Position numbers and translations under genes: made by a program. The notes beneath the pieces are model-generated. The model searched no databases, was not told the DNA's origin, and saw only the letters and a list, made by a program, of their open reading frames with translations. 51,196 nt of DNA from the NCBI GenBank assembly GCA_020723665.1, contig DYIL01000021.1, positions 1-51,196 of the forward strand. Direction: 5' to 3'. Shown piece by piece: positions 1 through 8,040 of this stretch. This stretch comes from Methyloversatilis universalis (GTDB lineage: Bacteria; Pseudomonadota; Gammaproteobacteria; Methylococcales; Methylococcaceae). Position 1 is the stretch's first letter; every line of letters begins with the position of its first letter.

Positions 1-30
1 CGACGGGGGTGACCCCGTCCCCTACTCGAT

Positions 31-287
31 GCCAAGCCCAAACGCGGTTTGGGCTTGGCTTATGTTTTATTCCGTTTTTCGAACAAAAAGAAAATTTCTT
101 TAATGGTAGGCCGGGATAAGCCTGTCCTGAGCAACGTCGAAGGGCCTGTCCTGAGCGAAGTCGAAGGGCTTATTTCGGCCTACAACGTTTTCCTTTTGAT
201 TGAGGAATGGAATTAACCCCTTACGCGGCTGAAAACGACGGAGCATCCCTGCCCCGTACGAGTACCTCGAAGTTTTTCGAGGTGTTC
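31..287 (+). repeat. Hairpin-rich dispersed repeat, copy A (interrupted)
   Basis: One of three copies of a composite element made almost entirely of inverted repeats. A 13-bp stem GCCAAGCCCAAAC / GTTTGGGCTTGGC lies at 31-59. After an interruption of about 130 bp carrying two 24-bp repeat units, the element resumes at about 210 with the gttttc/gaaaac module and the GCATCCCTGCCCC segment, and ends with a hairpin CCTCGAAgtttTTCGAGG at 260-287. The module order matches copy C (26258-26407) and is the reverse of copy B (13159-13306). Confidence 0.75.
121..168. repeat. Two tandem 24-bp CCTGTCCTGAGC repeat units
   Basis: Two adjacent 24-bp units occupy 121-144 and 145-168. Each begins CCTGTCCTGAGC and ends GTCGAAGGG. 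The same unit recurs in inverse orientation at 1951-2022 and in degenerate hairpin form at 23470-23590. Here the units sit inside repeat copy A and appear to interrupt it. Confidence 0.8.
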
Positions 288-624
288 AAGGAGCAAAAAA
301 TGGGCGACGAGTGATTCCCTTCAGCGCCTCAGCCGTCCCCGCTCGTCTGGTCAGGACCCAACCAGGGGTCCGGACACCGCTCGCAGATGACTCGACGCCC
401 GATTGCGATGCCTTGTGTGAGATCTACGACCGCCGCTATTGCGTCGACCTTCGGTTGCACACCCGGCGCTCGGGCTTCCGGGGCTACTCGACTCGCTCAC
501 TCGCGCCATGTCTTGCAACGTTCGCCGAAGACTGAATCAGAACGTCCTTGTGGAGCCCGATACGTATCCGTAACTTGGCCGATTACGCCATGGGTTCGGA
601 GGCGAAATGAACCGCGACCATCTG

Positions 625-786
625 TCAGGAGTCCTGATCGGTGCTATGTGAACTCTGCACCCGGCTGTTCGCTTCCGCTTCGTCAACAATTCCCGCCACA
701 TGCATTCGCAGAATGCATTTTACGTACTTCCATAACACGGCGAATGTTTGTTCGCTGAGCTCGCGTTCGATAACTGTGGTCGACAT
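625..786 (-). CDS. Possible small protein, 53 aa, function unknown
   Basis: A 53-codon frame beginning MSTTVIERELSEQ. The start at 786 is chosen because a full GGAGG Shine-Dalgarno sequence (795-799 on this strand) lies 8 nt upstream, a much better context than the in-frame ATG at 807. The N-terminal 35 residues could form an amphipathic helix (around FAVLWKYVKCILRM), and the tail is polar. There is no recognisable domain, and no neighbour suggests a role. It could also be chance sequence in a decayed region; the ribosome-binding site is the main argument for it. Confidence 0.35.
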   Translation of the reverse strand: MSTTVIERELSEQTFAVLWKYVKCILRMHVAGIVDEAEANSRVQSSHSTDQDS

Positions 787-1121
787 AACCTTTTCCTCCG
801 AATTCACCGTAGTTTCCCGTGAGTGTACTTTTGTGATTCGTCGGCGACGGGGAATCGCATTCAGACGTAACGGTTCGATTAGTCGTCAAGACACGATCGC
901 CTTGTGTTGGATACGCGGTTGGTATCAAAAGCCGACGATTCGACATCGCAAGCAGGTCGGCGATGGGTCGTAACCGAGATGCCTGGTGTTTCCTCCTTTC
1001 CGTTACGAATGTTAGCTCATACGCAAAAGAACGGTTAGCCCGGATTTTTACCACGAGAAGGGTCGGCACCGCCGTGAAACTCGCATAAAATCACGTTGCA
1101 AAGGAGATTTTGTGAGGGACT

Positions 1122-1825
1122 GTGCCGATGCCAAAGTGTACCGCTGATGAAATGATTTTTGGGCGACTGGGGCGGCGGGTGATTGAAGCCCATTTCCGGG
1201 GTGGGGCGATCAGTTCCGACGGCGGAGTGATGCTGCTGCGGCAGTTGGATCGGCGTCTAGGCTTATCTCACGCGGTGGCGCAAGCGCTGAGCGGTCCTAG
1301 GGACAAAGGACCGCACTACGCACACCTTGCAAGATCTGGTGGCCCAGCGGCTTTACGGTCTGTGTTGCGGCTACGAGGATCTCAACGACCATGACCGGGG
1401 GCGGCACGATCCGTTGCCGCAAACGGCGGAGGGCGAGGTCGAAGCACTGGTCGGCAGCTTCACGTTCTCCCGCTTGGAGACCCACGCCACGCGCGCCGAT
1501 GTGGTGGCCTTGAACCGGGTGCTGATCGAGCAGTTCATCGCGTCTTAGCATCGGGCACCGGGCGAACTCATCCTCGACATCGACGCCTCCGACGTGCCGC
1601 TGCATGGGGACCAGGAACCTGACCCGGTTTCACGGCTACTACGACCATTATTGCTATTTGCCGCTCTACGTCTTTTGCGGCCAGGCTACGCTGGCTTGTC
1701 TATTGCGACCTTCCCGCACCGATGGCGCCAAGCATTCGGCGGCGGTGATCAAGTTGCTGGTCAGGCGTGGCCGAAGGTCCGCATCTGACCGCTTCGATGC
1801 ACCGGAAAAGCTCGATGAATCGTGA
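1122..1825 (+). pseudogene. IS1380-family transposase remnant (frameshifted, 3'-truncated)
   Basis: The N-terminal half of an IS1380-type DDE transposase can be read across three frames. Frame one (1122 to about 1310) gives the typical start with FGRLGRRVIEAHFRGG and SSDGGVMLLRQLDRRLGL. The reading then shifts at about 1310 to the frame with LVAQRLYGLCCGYEDLNDHD. It meets an in-frame TAG at 1546-1548, continues to LILDIDASD, and shifts again at about 1600 into FHGYYDHYCYLPLYVFCG (to about 1790). These blocks appear in the family's usual order. A full-length member has roughly 430-450 residues; only about 230 are represented, so the catalytic C-terminal half is missing. An AAGGAG site precedes the start. 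Two frameshifts, one stop and the truncation make it non-functional. I could not identify terminal inverted repeats. Confidence 0.85.
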
Positions 1826-2340
1826 ACGCCCTGACTTGCATCGATCTCGCCTTTCGGCTGGAGGCGCGACCTACCCGATTTAACGGCGGGCGAGCCGCCT
1901 GGCGGCGTCGCGCCTTCTTGCGGGAGACTACCCCGTGGGCTTCGTCGCGCCCCTTCGGCCAGGCTCAGGACAGGCCTTTCGACTCCGCTCAGGACAGGCC
2001 CTTCGGCGGGGTTCAGGACAGGCTCGCCAGCCGCCCCGCCCGCCGCACACTCGAGCACGTCCAACTGGCGTTTCTAGGTTGAAAGATTCGGTTCCAGAGT
2101 GGCGATTTAGCCAGAGGCGACGAAACTTGAGGTTGTCTGTATCGTTTGGTCCCCTTGCGGGCTAGACGGGACTTGAGTCACACTGCGCGCCGAGTTGGGT
2201 GAGATCGGACGTGATCGTTCAGTAATTAGCGCGGGAAGCGACTCGGCGTTGGCGGCGCCTGGTGCGGTCGCGCTTACTTGGGGCGGCATGCCGGGTGGGA
2301 AGTAAGCCAAGCCGCCGCGGATTATAGAAAGACAATCATT
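1826..2340. other. Intergenic region after the transposase remnant
   Basis: No gene is supported. The stretch contains three tandem 24-bp repeat units (1951-2022) and otherwise unremarkable sequence up to the ABC gene. Translated frames across the repeat give artificial QDRPF repeats and are not proteins. A TTG at 2278 is in frame with the following ABC gene but lacks a ribosome-binding site and conserved-looking sequence. Confidence 0.5.
1951..2022. repeat. Three tandem 24-bp GCTCAGGACAGG repeat units
   Basis: Three 24-bp units, 1951-1974, 1975-1998 and 1999-2022, each begin CCCTTCGG or CCTTTCGA and end TCAGGACAGG. They are the inverse complement of the units at 121-168, so the family is present in both orientations. 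Confidence 0.85.
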
Positions 2341-4152
2341 ATGAGCGCAGAATTTTCACAGATTAACCGGTTGACTTGGCTTCGTTTCGTTCGCGGCATC
2401 AAAAGTTTCGTGTCGTCTGAGGTGGGCCGCAAGGCGCTGATGCTGTTTGTCGGCCTGATTCTGTTCCTGTTGGCGATCAACGGGCTCAACGTTCTGAACA
2501 GCTATGTCGGTCGCGATTTCATGACCGCGATCGCAGAACGAGACCGGAAAGGTTTTGTTTGGCTGGCCGTCATCTATCTCGGCGTCTTGGCCGGATCCAC
2601 GCTGGTTGCGGTTTACTACCGTTTCATCGAAGAGCGTCTCGGGCTGCTCTGGCGGGATTGGTTGACCCGCCGCTTCGTTAATGTCTATCTGGAACACCCC
2701 ACCTACTATCGGCTCAATGACCGGTTGATAGCGAACGGTGAGATCGCCAATCCGGATCAGCGCATCGCCGACGACGTGAAAGCATTTACGGTGACCACGC
2801 TGTCGTTCACGCTGATGTTTCTCAACGGCGCTTTTACGGTTGTGGCGTTCTCGGGCGTCATGTGGTCGATCAGTCCTCTGCTCTTCGGTGTGGCGGTGGT
2901 TTATGCCCTGACCGGCTCCCTCCTGACGATTAAGTTCGGTTATTCCCTGGTCGGATTGAACTATACCCAGCTCGATAAAGAAGCCAACTTTCGGGCGGAT
3001 CTCATCCATGTCCGGGAAAACGCCGAATCTGTCGCGCTGTTGCGCCGTGAGGGCCGGATCAGAGCCAGGATTTTGCGCCATCTCGACGAACTGACCGCCA
3101 ATTTCTACCGCATTATCGTGGTGAATCGGAATTTGGGTTTCTTTACCACCGGCTACAACTATCTCACTCAAATCATCCCCGCCCTGATCGTGGCGCCTCT
3201 CTACATCCGCGGGGATGTCGAATTCGGCGTGATTACCCAGGCGGCTATGGCTTTTGCTCACCTCATTGGCGCATTCTCGCTGATCGTGACCAATTTTCAA
3301 TCCATTTCTTCCTTCGCTGCGGTCATCGCCCGGCTCGGCTCGCTCGCGGAGGCGATCGAGCAAGCGCAGACAACGCCCGTTTCTACCGGCGAAGTCTGCG
3401 CCCATCATCGCCGTACTGCGGAATGCCCGCTCTGCATCAAGACGCCAGTTGCTCCGGCCGCCATTGAAGTGTGCGAAAACGACGGGTTGCTGGCGTACGA
3501 GCATTTGACGCTGCGATCGCCCGAGGATGGGCGCATCGTAGTCAAGGATTTGTCCGTGTCGGTGCCGTCCGGAACCAGGCTTCTGGTTTACGGTGAAGAC
3601 GACACTGCAAGGGTAGCCTTGTTCAAAGCGACCGCTGGTCTTTGGGAAGTCGGCGAGGGGCGGATCATCCGACCGGAACTGGGCCAGATCATGTTTCTTC
3701 CGGAGCGGCCCTATCTGCCGCCGGGAACGCTTCGCGAACTGTTGGTTCGCACCGGGCAGGAGTTCGTGGTCGACGAAGCGCGTATTCGTGCCGTGCTTCG
3801 CACCTTCGACCTCGAGCCTGTGCTTGCGAGAGCCGGCGGGCTGGATACGGAACAGGATTGGGACAGTATTCTGTCCCTGGCCGAACAACAATTGGTAGCC
3901 GTCAGTCGGCTGCTGTTGGCCGCGCCCAAATTCGCGTTCTTGGACCGCATCGACACTGCTCTGAGCACGGAGCAAGTCGGCAAGGTTCTCGATATTCTCA
4001 ACGCGAACCGGATCGGCTATGTCAATCTCGGGGGAATCCATGACGGTCTCGATTACTACGATGCGGTCTTGGAATTTACCGCAAGCGGTGACTGGACATG
4101 GAAAGCACTCCGACCCGAGCCGGAAATGCATTCGGAAAACTCTGCCGTTTGA
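2341..4152 (+). CDS. SbmA/YddA-type ABC half-transporter with a degenerate ATPase domain
   Basis: A 603-residue membrane protein with the fused arrangement of the ABC_membrane_2 family (SbmA/BacA, YddA, ABCD-like): about six membrane segments in residues 1-330, then a nucleotide-binding-like domain. The ATG at 2341 is preferred over the in-frame TTG at 2278. The ATPase domain is visibly broken. The Walker A position reads G418-EDDTAR-V, so the glycines and the lysine of GxxGxGKS are lost. The signature is LSLAEQQ (511-517) with Ala514 replacing Gly. Walker B FAFLDR (531-536) keeps Asp535 but has Arg536 where the catalytic Glu belongs. ATP hydrolysis is therefore unlikely. A linker between the domains contains C353-x-HH-x5-C362-x2-C365, a possible metal site. 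The stop overlaps the start of the next gene, implying translational coupling. Family members import peptides or lipophilic substrates; the substrate here is unknown. Confidence 0.88.
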   Translation: MSAEFSQINRLTWLRFVRGIKSFVSSEVGRKALMLFVGLILFLLAINGLNVLNSYVGRDFMTAIAERDRKGFVWLAVIYLGVLAGSTLVAVYYRFIEERLGLLWRDWLTRRFVNVYLEHPTYYRLNDRLIANGEIANPDQRIADDVKAFTVTTLSFTLMFLNGAFTVVAFSGVMWSISPLLFGVAVVYALTGSLLTIKFGYSLVGLNYTQLDKEANFRADLIHVRENAESVALLRREGRIRARILRHLDELTANFYRIIVVNRNLGFFTTGYNYLTQIIPALIVAPLYIRGDVEFGVITQAAMAFAHLIGAFSLIVTNFQSISSFAAVIARLGSLAEAIEQAQTTPVSTGEVCAHHRRTAECPLCIKTPVAPAAIEVCENDGLLAYEHLTLRSPEDGRIVVKDLSVSVPSGTRLLVYGEDDTARVALFKATAGLWEVGEGRIIRPELGQIMFLPERPYLPPGTLRELLVRTGQEFVVDEARIRAVLRTFDLEPVLARAGGLDTEQDWDSILSLAEQQLVAVSRLLLAAPKFAFLDRIDTALSTEQVGKVLDILNANRIGYVNLGGIHDGLDYYDAVLEFTASGDWTWKALRPEPEMHSENSAV

Positions 4153-4784
4153 TGGGTTCGGCAAATGCCGGAACCGCCAAGGTTCCCGTAAGATCGGCGT
4201 TTTTCTTCCTGTTTGCGGCTGTGCTGGCCGGCTGTGTGACTGCACCGCCGAAAGATCCCTGGAATGTGTGTTCGATTTTTTTCGAAAAAGAGGATTGGTA
4301 CGCGAGTGCCAGGAATGCGCAACGTCGTTGGGGAATCCCGGTGCCGATCCAGATGGCGATCATCAACCAGGAATCGAGCTTTACCGAAGACGCACGTCCG
4401 CCGCGCTATCGACTCTTGGGGATCCTGCCGCTGTGGCGCCCGTCGTCGGCTTACGGTTACGGGCAGGTCAAGGACGAAACGTGGGACTGGTATCGGATGA
4501 AAACCGGTAATGGCGGAGCCGATCGGGACGAATTCGAAGACGTGGTCGATTTCATCGGCTGGTATGCCCATCAAAGCTACCGGAGTCTCGGCATTTCAAA
4601 GTTCGACGCTTACAACCAATACTTGGCGTATCATGAGGGACACGGTGGGTTCCGGCGCAAGTCTTATCTGTCCAAGCCGTGGCTGATGCGAGTGGCTCGG
4701 CGCGTAGAGGCAACCGCGACACGTTACCGTCGGCAATTGTTGACTTGTCAAACATCTCTCGAAAGATCTTTGGCGAGCGACTGA
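4152..4784 (+). CDS. Lipoprotein lytic transglycosylase (SLT-like domain)
   Basis: A 210-residue predicted outer-membrane or periplasmic lipoprotein. The ATG at 4152 overlaps the TGA of the ABC gene (TGATG) and yields a clean type II signal peptide with lipobox LAGC and lipidated Cys28; the in-frame ATG at 4098 would place extra residues ahead of the signal. The mature part carries the goose-lysozyme/SLT-type signature: QESSF with candidate catalytic Glu74, followed by SAYGYGQVKD and a later AYHEGHGG segment. Such enzymes cleave the MurNAc-GlcNAc bond of peptidoglycan, forming 1,6-anhydro ends. Coupling to an ABC membrane protein suggests a joint envelope function, which is inference. The N-terminal membrane-anchor features are clear; enzyme activity is predicted. 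Confidence 0.82.
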   Translation: MGSANAGTAKVPVRSAFFFLFAAVLAGCVTAPPKDPWNVCSIFFEKEDWYASARNAQRRWGIPVPIQMAIINQESSFTEDARPPRYRLLGILPLWRPSSAYGYGQVKDETWDWYRMKTGNGGADRDEFEDVVDFIGWYAHQSYRSLGISKFDAYNQYLAYHEGHGGFRRKSYLSKPWLMRVARRVEATATRYRRQLLTCQTSLERSLASD

Positions 4785-4983
4785 GGGCGTGCCGGCCGCG
4801 CCGAAGCGGTGCTCGCGATATGGAGCATCGGCAGCCCGGGCACAGCGCAAGCGATCCTGAGCTTTCCTTTTTCTTCCGGTAAAGATGCCGCTGGTTTGGG
4901 TTCGATTGTCCCGATGTGTCTCGCTCGGATTTTTTACGAGCTCCGGCTGATCCTCTTGGTCCACACTTTTCCGATACTGATCG

Positions 4984-7185
4984 ATGACTCATTTTCAGCG
5001 TTTTTTTGCGACCGTTCCGCTCGGTATGGAACTTCTTTTGGCCGAGGAACTCAGGGCATTGGGCGCGGCGGAGGTCGCGCAGACCCACGCCGGCGTCGCC
5101 TTCGGCGGCGATCTCGAAATGGCTTACAAGGTCTGCTTATGGTCCCGCTTGGCCAACCGGGTGTTGCTTCCCTTGGAGCGTTTTCCGGCCGCAACGCCCG
5201 AAGCGCTTTACGATGGCATCCGGCGCATCGAATGGGACGCTCATTTGGATCCGCAAGCGAGCTTCGCCGTGGACTTTGCCTCCAGCCGATCCAAGATCCG
5301 CCACACGATGTTCGGCGCGCAAAAAGTCAAGGACGGCATTGCCGATTATTTCCGGGAACGTTGCGGCATACGCCCGTCGGTACGCCCGGATCGGCCGGAT
5401 CTCCGGGTGAACGTTTATCTGGACCGTGACGTCGCGACGGTAAGTGTCGACCTTTCCGGTGAAAGTTTGCACAAACGCGCCTACCGCCAGGAAGGCGGTA
5501 AGGCCCCGCTCAAGGAAAACTTGGCGGCGGCCATTCTGCTACGCGCCGGCTGGCCGGAGATCGCCGAGCGCGGGGGACATTTCGTCGATCCCATGTGCGG
5601 GTCGGGCACCTTGCCTATCGAAGCGGCGCTCATGGCCGGCGATTTCGCTCCGGGTCTGCTACGGCCCCATTTCGGTCTGTTTGGCTGGAAAAATCATGAT
5701 CGGGTGTTATGGCGGAACCTCGTGGAAGACGCTAAAGGGCGCTCCGACCGAGGCTTGCGAAAACTTCCGCCGATCGTCGGCTATGATATCGACCGGAGGG
5801 CCGTCCGCATCGCCTCGGAAAACATCGAGCGTGCCGGGCTTACGGGGTATGTGCACGTGGAGCGGAAGGCCATGGCCGACGTTCGGCCGCGCCACGGGTT
5901 TGGTCTGATCGCGGTCAATCCGCCCTACGGCGAGCGTTTGGGTGACGAGAAGACGCTGGTTCCGCTATACACCGACCTCGGCGCGGCACTCAAGACGCAT
6001 TTCGTCGGCTGGAAGGCGGCCGTACTGACCGGTAATCCGGAACTGGCGTTCAAATTGGGAATACGGGCCAGGCGTTACTACACACTCTATAACGGGGCAC
6101 TCGAATGTAGGCTATTCAATTTCGACATCGAGGCAGAGCGTTTTTTCAGCCCGCGCGAACCCGAACCTCTGACCGCAGCGCAACGAAAGATTCGCGAGAT
6201 TGTCCGGAAAGCCAAGACCGTGGATATGGCCGACAGCGGGGCGGAGATGTTCGCCAACCGTCTGCGCAAGAATCTCAAGAATCTCGGGCGTTGGGCGCGG
6301 CAAAACGGAATCCGGTGCTATCGGCTGTATGATGCCGACTTGCCGGAATATGCCGTAGCCGTCGATGTGTATCAGGGCGAAGGGACCTGGGTCCATATGC
6401 AGGAGTACGAGGCGCCGTCCAGTGTCGATCCGGCCAAGGCCGAAACGCGATGGGTCCACGCCGTAGCGGTCGTTCCGAAAGTGCTTCAAATCCCACCCGA
6501 GCAGGTTTTCCTAAAGATTCGGCGTAAACAGAAAGGCTTGGCGCAATACGAAAAACAGGCCGATGCCGGGCGGTTTCATGTGATCGAGGAGAGCGGACTG
6601 AAATTTTGGGTCAATTTCGAGGATTACCTCGATACGGGACTATTCCTCGACCATCGTATTACCCGCCGGATGATCCGGGATCGAGCGGCGGGCAAGCGCT
6701 TTCTCAACCTCTTCGCCTACACCGGAACCGCTTCGGTGTACGCAGCCGAAGGCGGGGCGGCCTCGACCACCACGGTCGATATGTCGCGCACTTATTTGGA
6801 TTGGGCGAAGCGTAATCTGGAGCTCAATGGTATTCGTGGTAGCCGCCACGAGCTGATACAGGCGGATTGTCTGGAATGGGTCGATCTGGCGTTACGAGAG
6901 AAGCGGCGTTTCGATTTGATTTTCCTGGACCCGCCCACCTTCTCGACGTCCAAGAGAATGCGGCGAACCTGGGACGTTCAGCGGGATCATGCAATGCTGA
7001 TAAAAAAAAGCGCAGAACTTCTGGCGCCCGGGGGCACATTGGTTTTTTCCACCAATTGCCGGAAATTCAAACTCGACACCGAGGCGCTGGGAAACCTGGA
7101 GCTGGAAGATATCGGTCCTCGGACGATCCCCAAGGATTTCGAGCGCAATCCGCGGATTCATCATTGTTGGATCGTTACTTGCTGA
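4984..7185 (+). CDS. rlmL: 23S rRNA (guanine) methyltransferase RlmKL
   Basis: A 733-residue bifunctional enzyme matching the fused RlmL/RlmK architecture, which makes m2G2445 and m7G2069 in 23S rRNA. Order of domains: THUMP domain (about 45-160); first methyltransferase with DPMCGSGTLPIEAA as the SAM loop and catalytic NPPY at 312-315; then the second methyltransferase with LNLFAYTGTASVYAA as its SAM loop and DPPTF at 649-653. Length and domain order are those of the E. coli type, with no truncation. It stands alone on the plus strand about 200 bp after the transglycosylase, and the acylphosphatase follows within 20 bp, probably co-transcribed. Confidence 0.95.
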   Translation: MTHFQRFFATVPLGMELLLAEELRALGAAEVAQTHAGVAFGGDLEMAYKVCLWSRLANRVLLPLERFPAATPEALYDGIRRIEWDAHLDPQASFAVDFASSRSKIRHTMFGAQKVKDGIADYFRERCGIRPSVRPDRPDLRVNVYLDRDVATVSVDLSGESLHKRAYRQEGGKAPLKENLAAAILLRAGWPEIAERGGHFVDPMCGSGTLPIEAALMAGDFAPGLLRPHFGLFGWKNHDRVLWRNLVEDAKGRSDRGLRKLPPIVGYDIDRRAVRIASENIERAGLTGYVHVERKAMADVRPRHGFGLIAVNPPYGERLGDEKTLVPLYTDLGAALKTHFVGWKAAVLTGNPELAFKLGIRARRYYTLYNGALECRLFNFDIEAERFFSPREPEPLTAAQRKIREIVRKAKTVDMADSGAEMFANRLRKNLKNLGRWARQNGIRCYRLYDADLPEYAVAVDVYQGEGTWVHMQEYEAPSSVDPAKAETRWVHAVAVVPKVLQIPPEQVFLKIRRKQKGLAQYEKQADAGRFHVIEESGLKFWVNFEDYLDTGLFLDHRITRRMIRDRAAGKRFLNLFAYTGTASVYAAEGGAASTTTVDMSRTYLDWAKRNLELNGIRGSRHELIQADCLEWVDLALREKRRFDLIFLDPPTFSTSKRMRRTWDVQRDHAMLIKKSAELLAPGGTLVFSTNCRKFKLDTEALGNLELEDIGPRTIPKDFERNPRIHHCWIVTC

Positions 7186-7204
7186 ATATTTGGAGATGTA
7201 TCTT

Positions 7205-7486
7205 ATGACCAGGCGGGTTCATGTGTTTGTAGCGGGATTGGTGCAAGGGGTGTTTTTCCGGGCGGCTGCGTGTGATCGGGCTGTATCTTTGGGGGTTACG
7301 GGGTGGGTGCGAAATCTTCCTGACGGTCGGGTGGAAATTCTGGCGGAAGGCGCCTCGGAACGGATCGCCGAGTTTCTGGACTGGTGTGCAAGCGGTCCTC
7401 CTCGGGCACGAGTCGATTCGATGGAAGTCATCGAAGAACCACCCGGCGAGGAATTCTCCACGTTCGAGGTGCGCGGACGGTTTTAG
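7205..7486 (+). CDS. acyP: Acylphosphatase
   Basis: A 93-residue acylphosphatase, which hydrolyses carboxyl-phosphate anhydrides such as acetyl phosphate and 1,3-bisphosphoglycerate. The fold's signature is present: GLVQGVFFRA with catalytic Arg19, and GWVRNLPDG with Asn37. The ATG at 7205 is chosen because a GGAG site sits at 7192-7195; a TTG at 7190 would put that site inside the gene. It starts 19 nt after rlmKL. Confidence 0.93.
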   Translation: MTRRVHVFVAGLVQGVFFRAAACDRAVSLGVTGWVRNLPDGRVEILAEGASERIAEFLDWCASGPPRARVDSMEVIEEPPGEEFSTFEVRGRF

Positions 7487-8040
7487 CTTTCACGCCGAGC
7501 ATGCGCGATGCATTTCGGAGAGTTTTCCGCAGACGGGAATGTCAGCGCGGTCTTCGCCGACGAACGGGTAAAGCGTGGTTAATTTCGTGAGGAAAACGTT
7601 ACAATTCGCGCCGAGCCGTTTCCGTAAGTAAGGACAAGGTCCGTCCCGCTGTAGGAAATCGGCAATGTTCCGGAAAATTTTGTTCCAAAGGGCGCTTGGC
7701 CGAAGTCGTTCGATCAAGTGAGCAAAGCGTGTGGCGGTAACGGACGCCGTGGCGCTTCGGCGGTCGATTCGGTGTCATCTGACTTGGATCAAAGTGCTGA
7801 TCCGGAATCACGATACAGTATTTGGGTGACTGCGGAGGGATGCCTGTTCGCTGACGCCGGTGGCAACTGACAGAACCTGTCTGAACCGCACTCGTCGATT
7901 TCGATTAATAACGAATTCCTAACGTTCAACCTTATCCCCACCAGCCCTCTCCCGACCGAAATCCCGATAGTCCTGTCCCGCCGCATAGTTTTTTATCATT
8001 CGAAACCTCGTTAATAGTATCCAGTCGAAGTATTCAAGCC
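7487..8040. other. Intergenic region, nothing recognised
   Basis: A 554-bp gap without a supported gene. Short open frames on both strands lack ribosome-binding sites and family resemblance. The last 60 bp become AT-richer, which fits a promoter for the HTTM gene, but I cannot assign -10 and -35 boxes with confidence. Confidence 0.5.

Larger units (their letters stand above)
1..1121. other. Gene-poor decayed region upstream of the transposase remnant
   Basis: No convincing long gene is visible here. The stretch holds one copy of a hairpin-rich dispersed repeat (31-287), two tandem 24-bp repeat units (121-168) and a possible small minus-strand gene (625-786). Open frames in 311-973 have arginine- and serine-rich compositions typical of non-coding high-GC frames and overlap one another. 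An AAGGAG ribosome-binding site lies at about 1100-1105, just ahead of the transposase remnant. Confidence 0.6.

Noticed and set aside
1951-2022. Tandem 24-bp repeats considered as a CRISPR array
   Set aside because: Units are directly adjacent with no spacers, and there are no cas genes in the window.
2356-4245. 629-codon open frame on the minus strand
   Set aside because: It is antisense to the ABC gene, rich in Arg, Gln and His, and has no family resemblance; it is a codon-bias shadow of the plus-strand gene.
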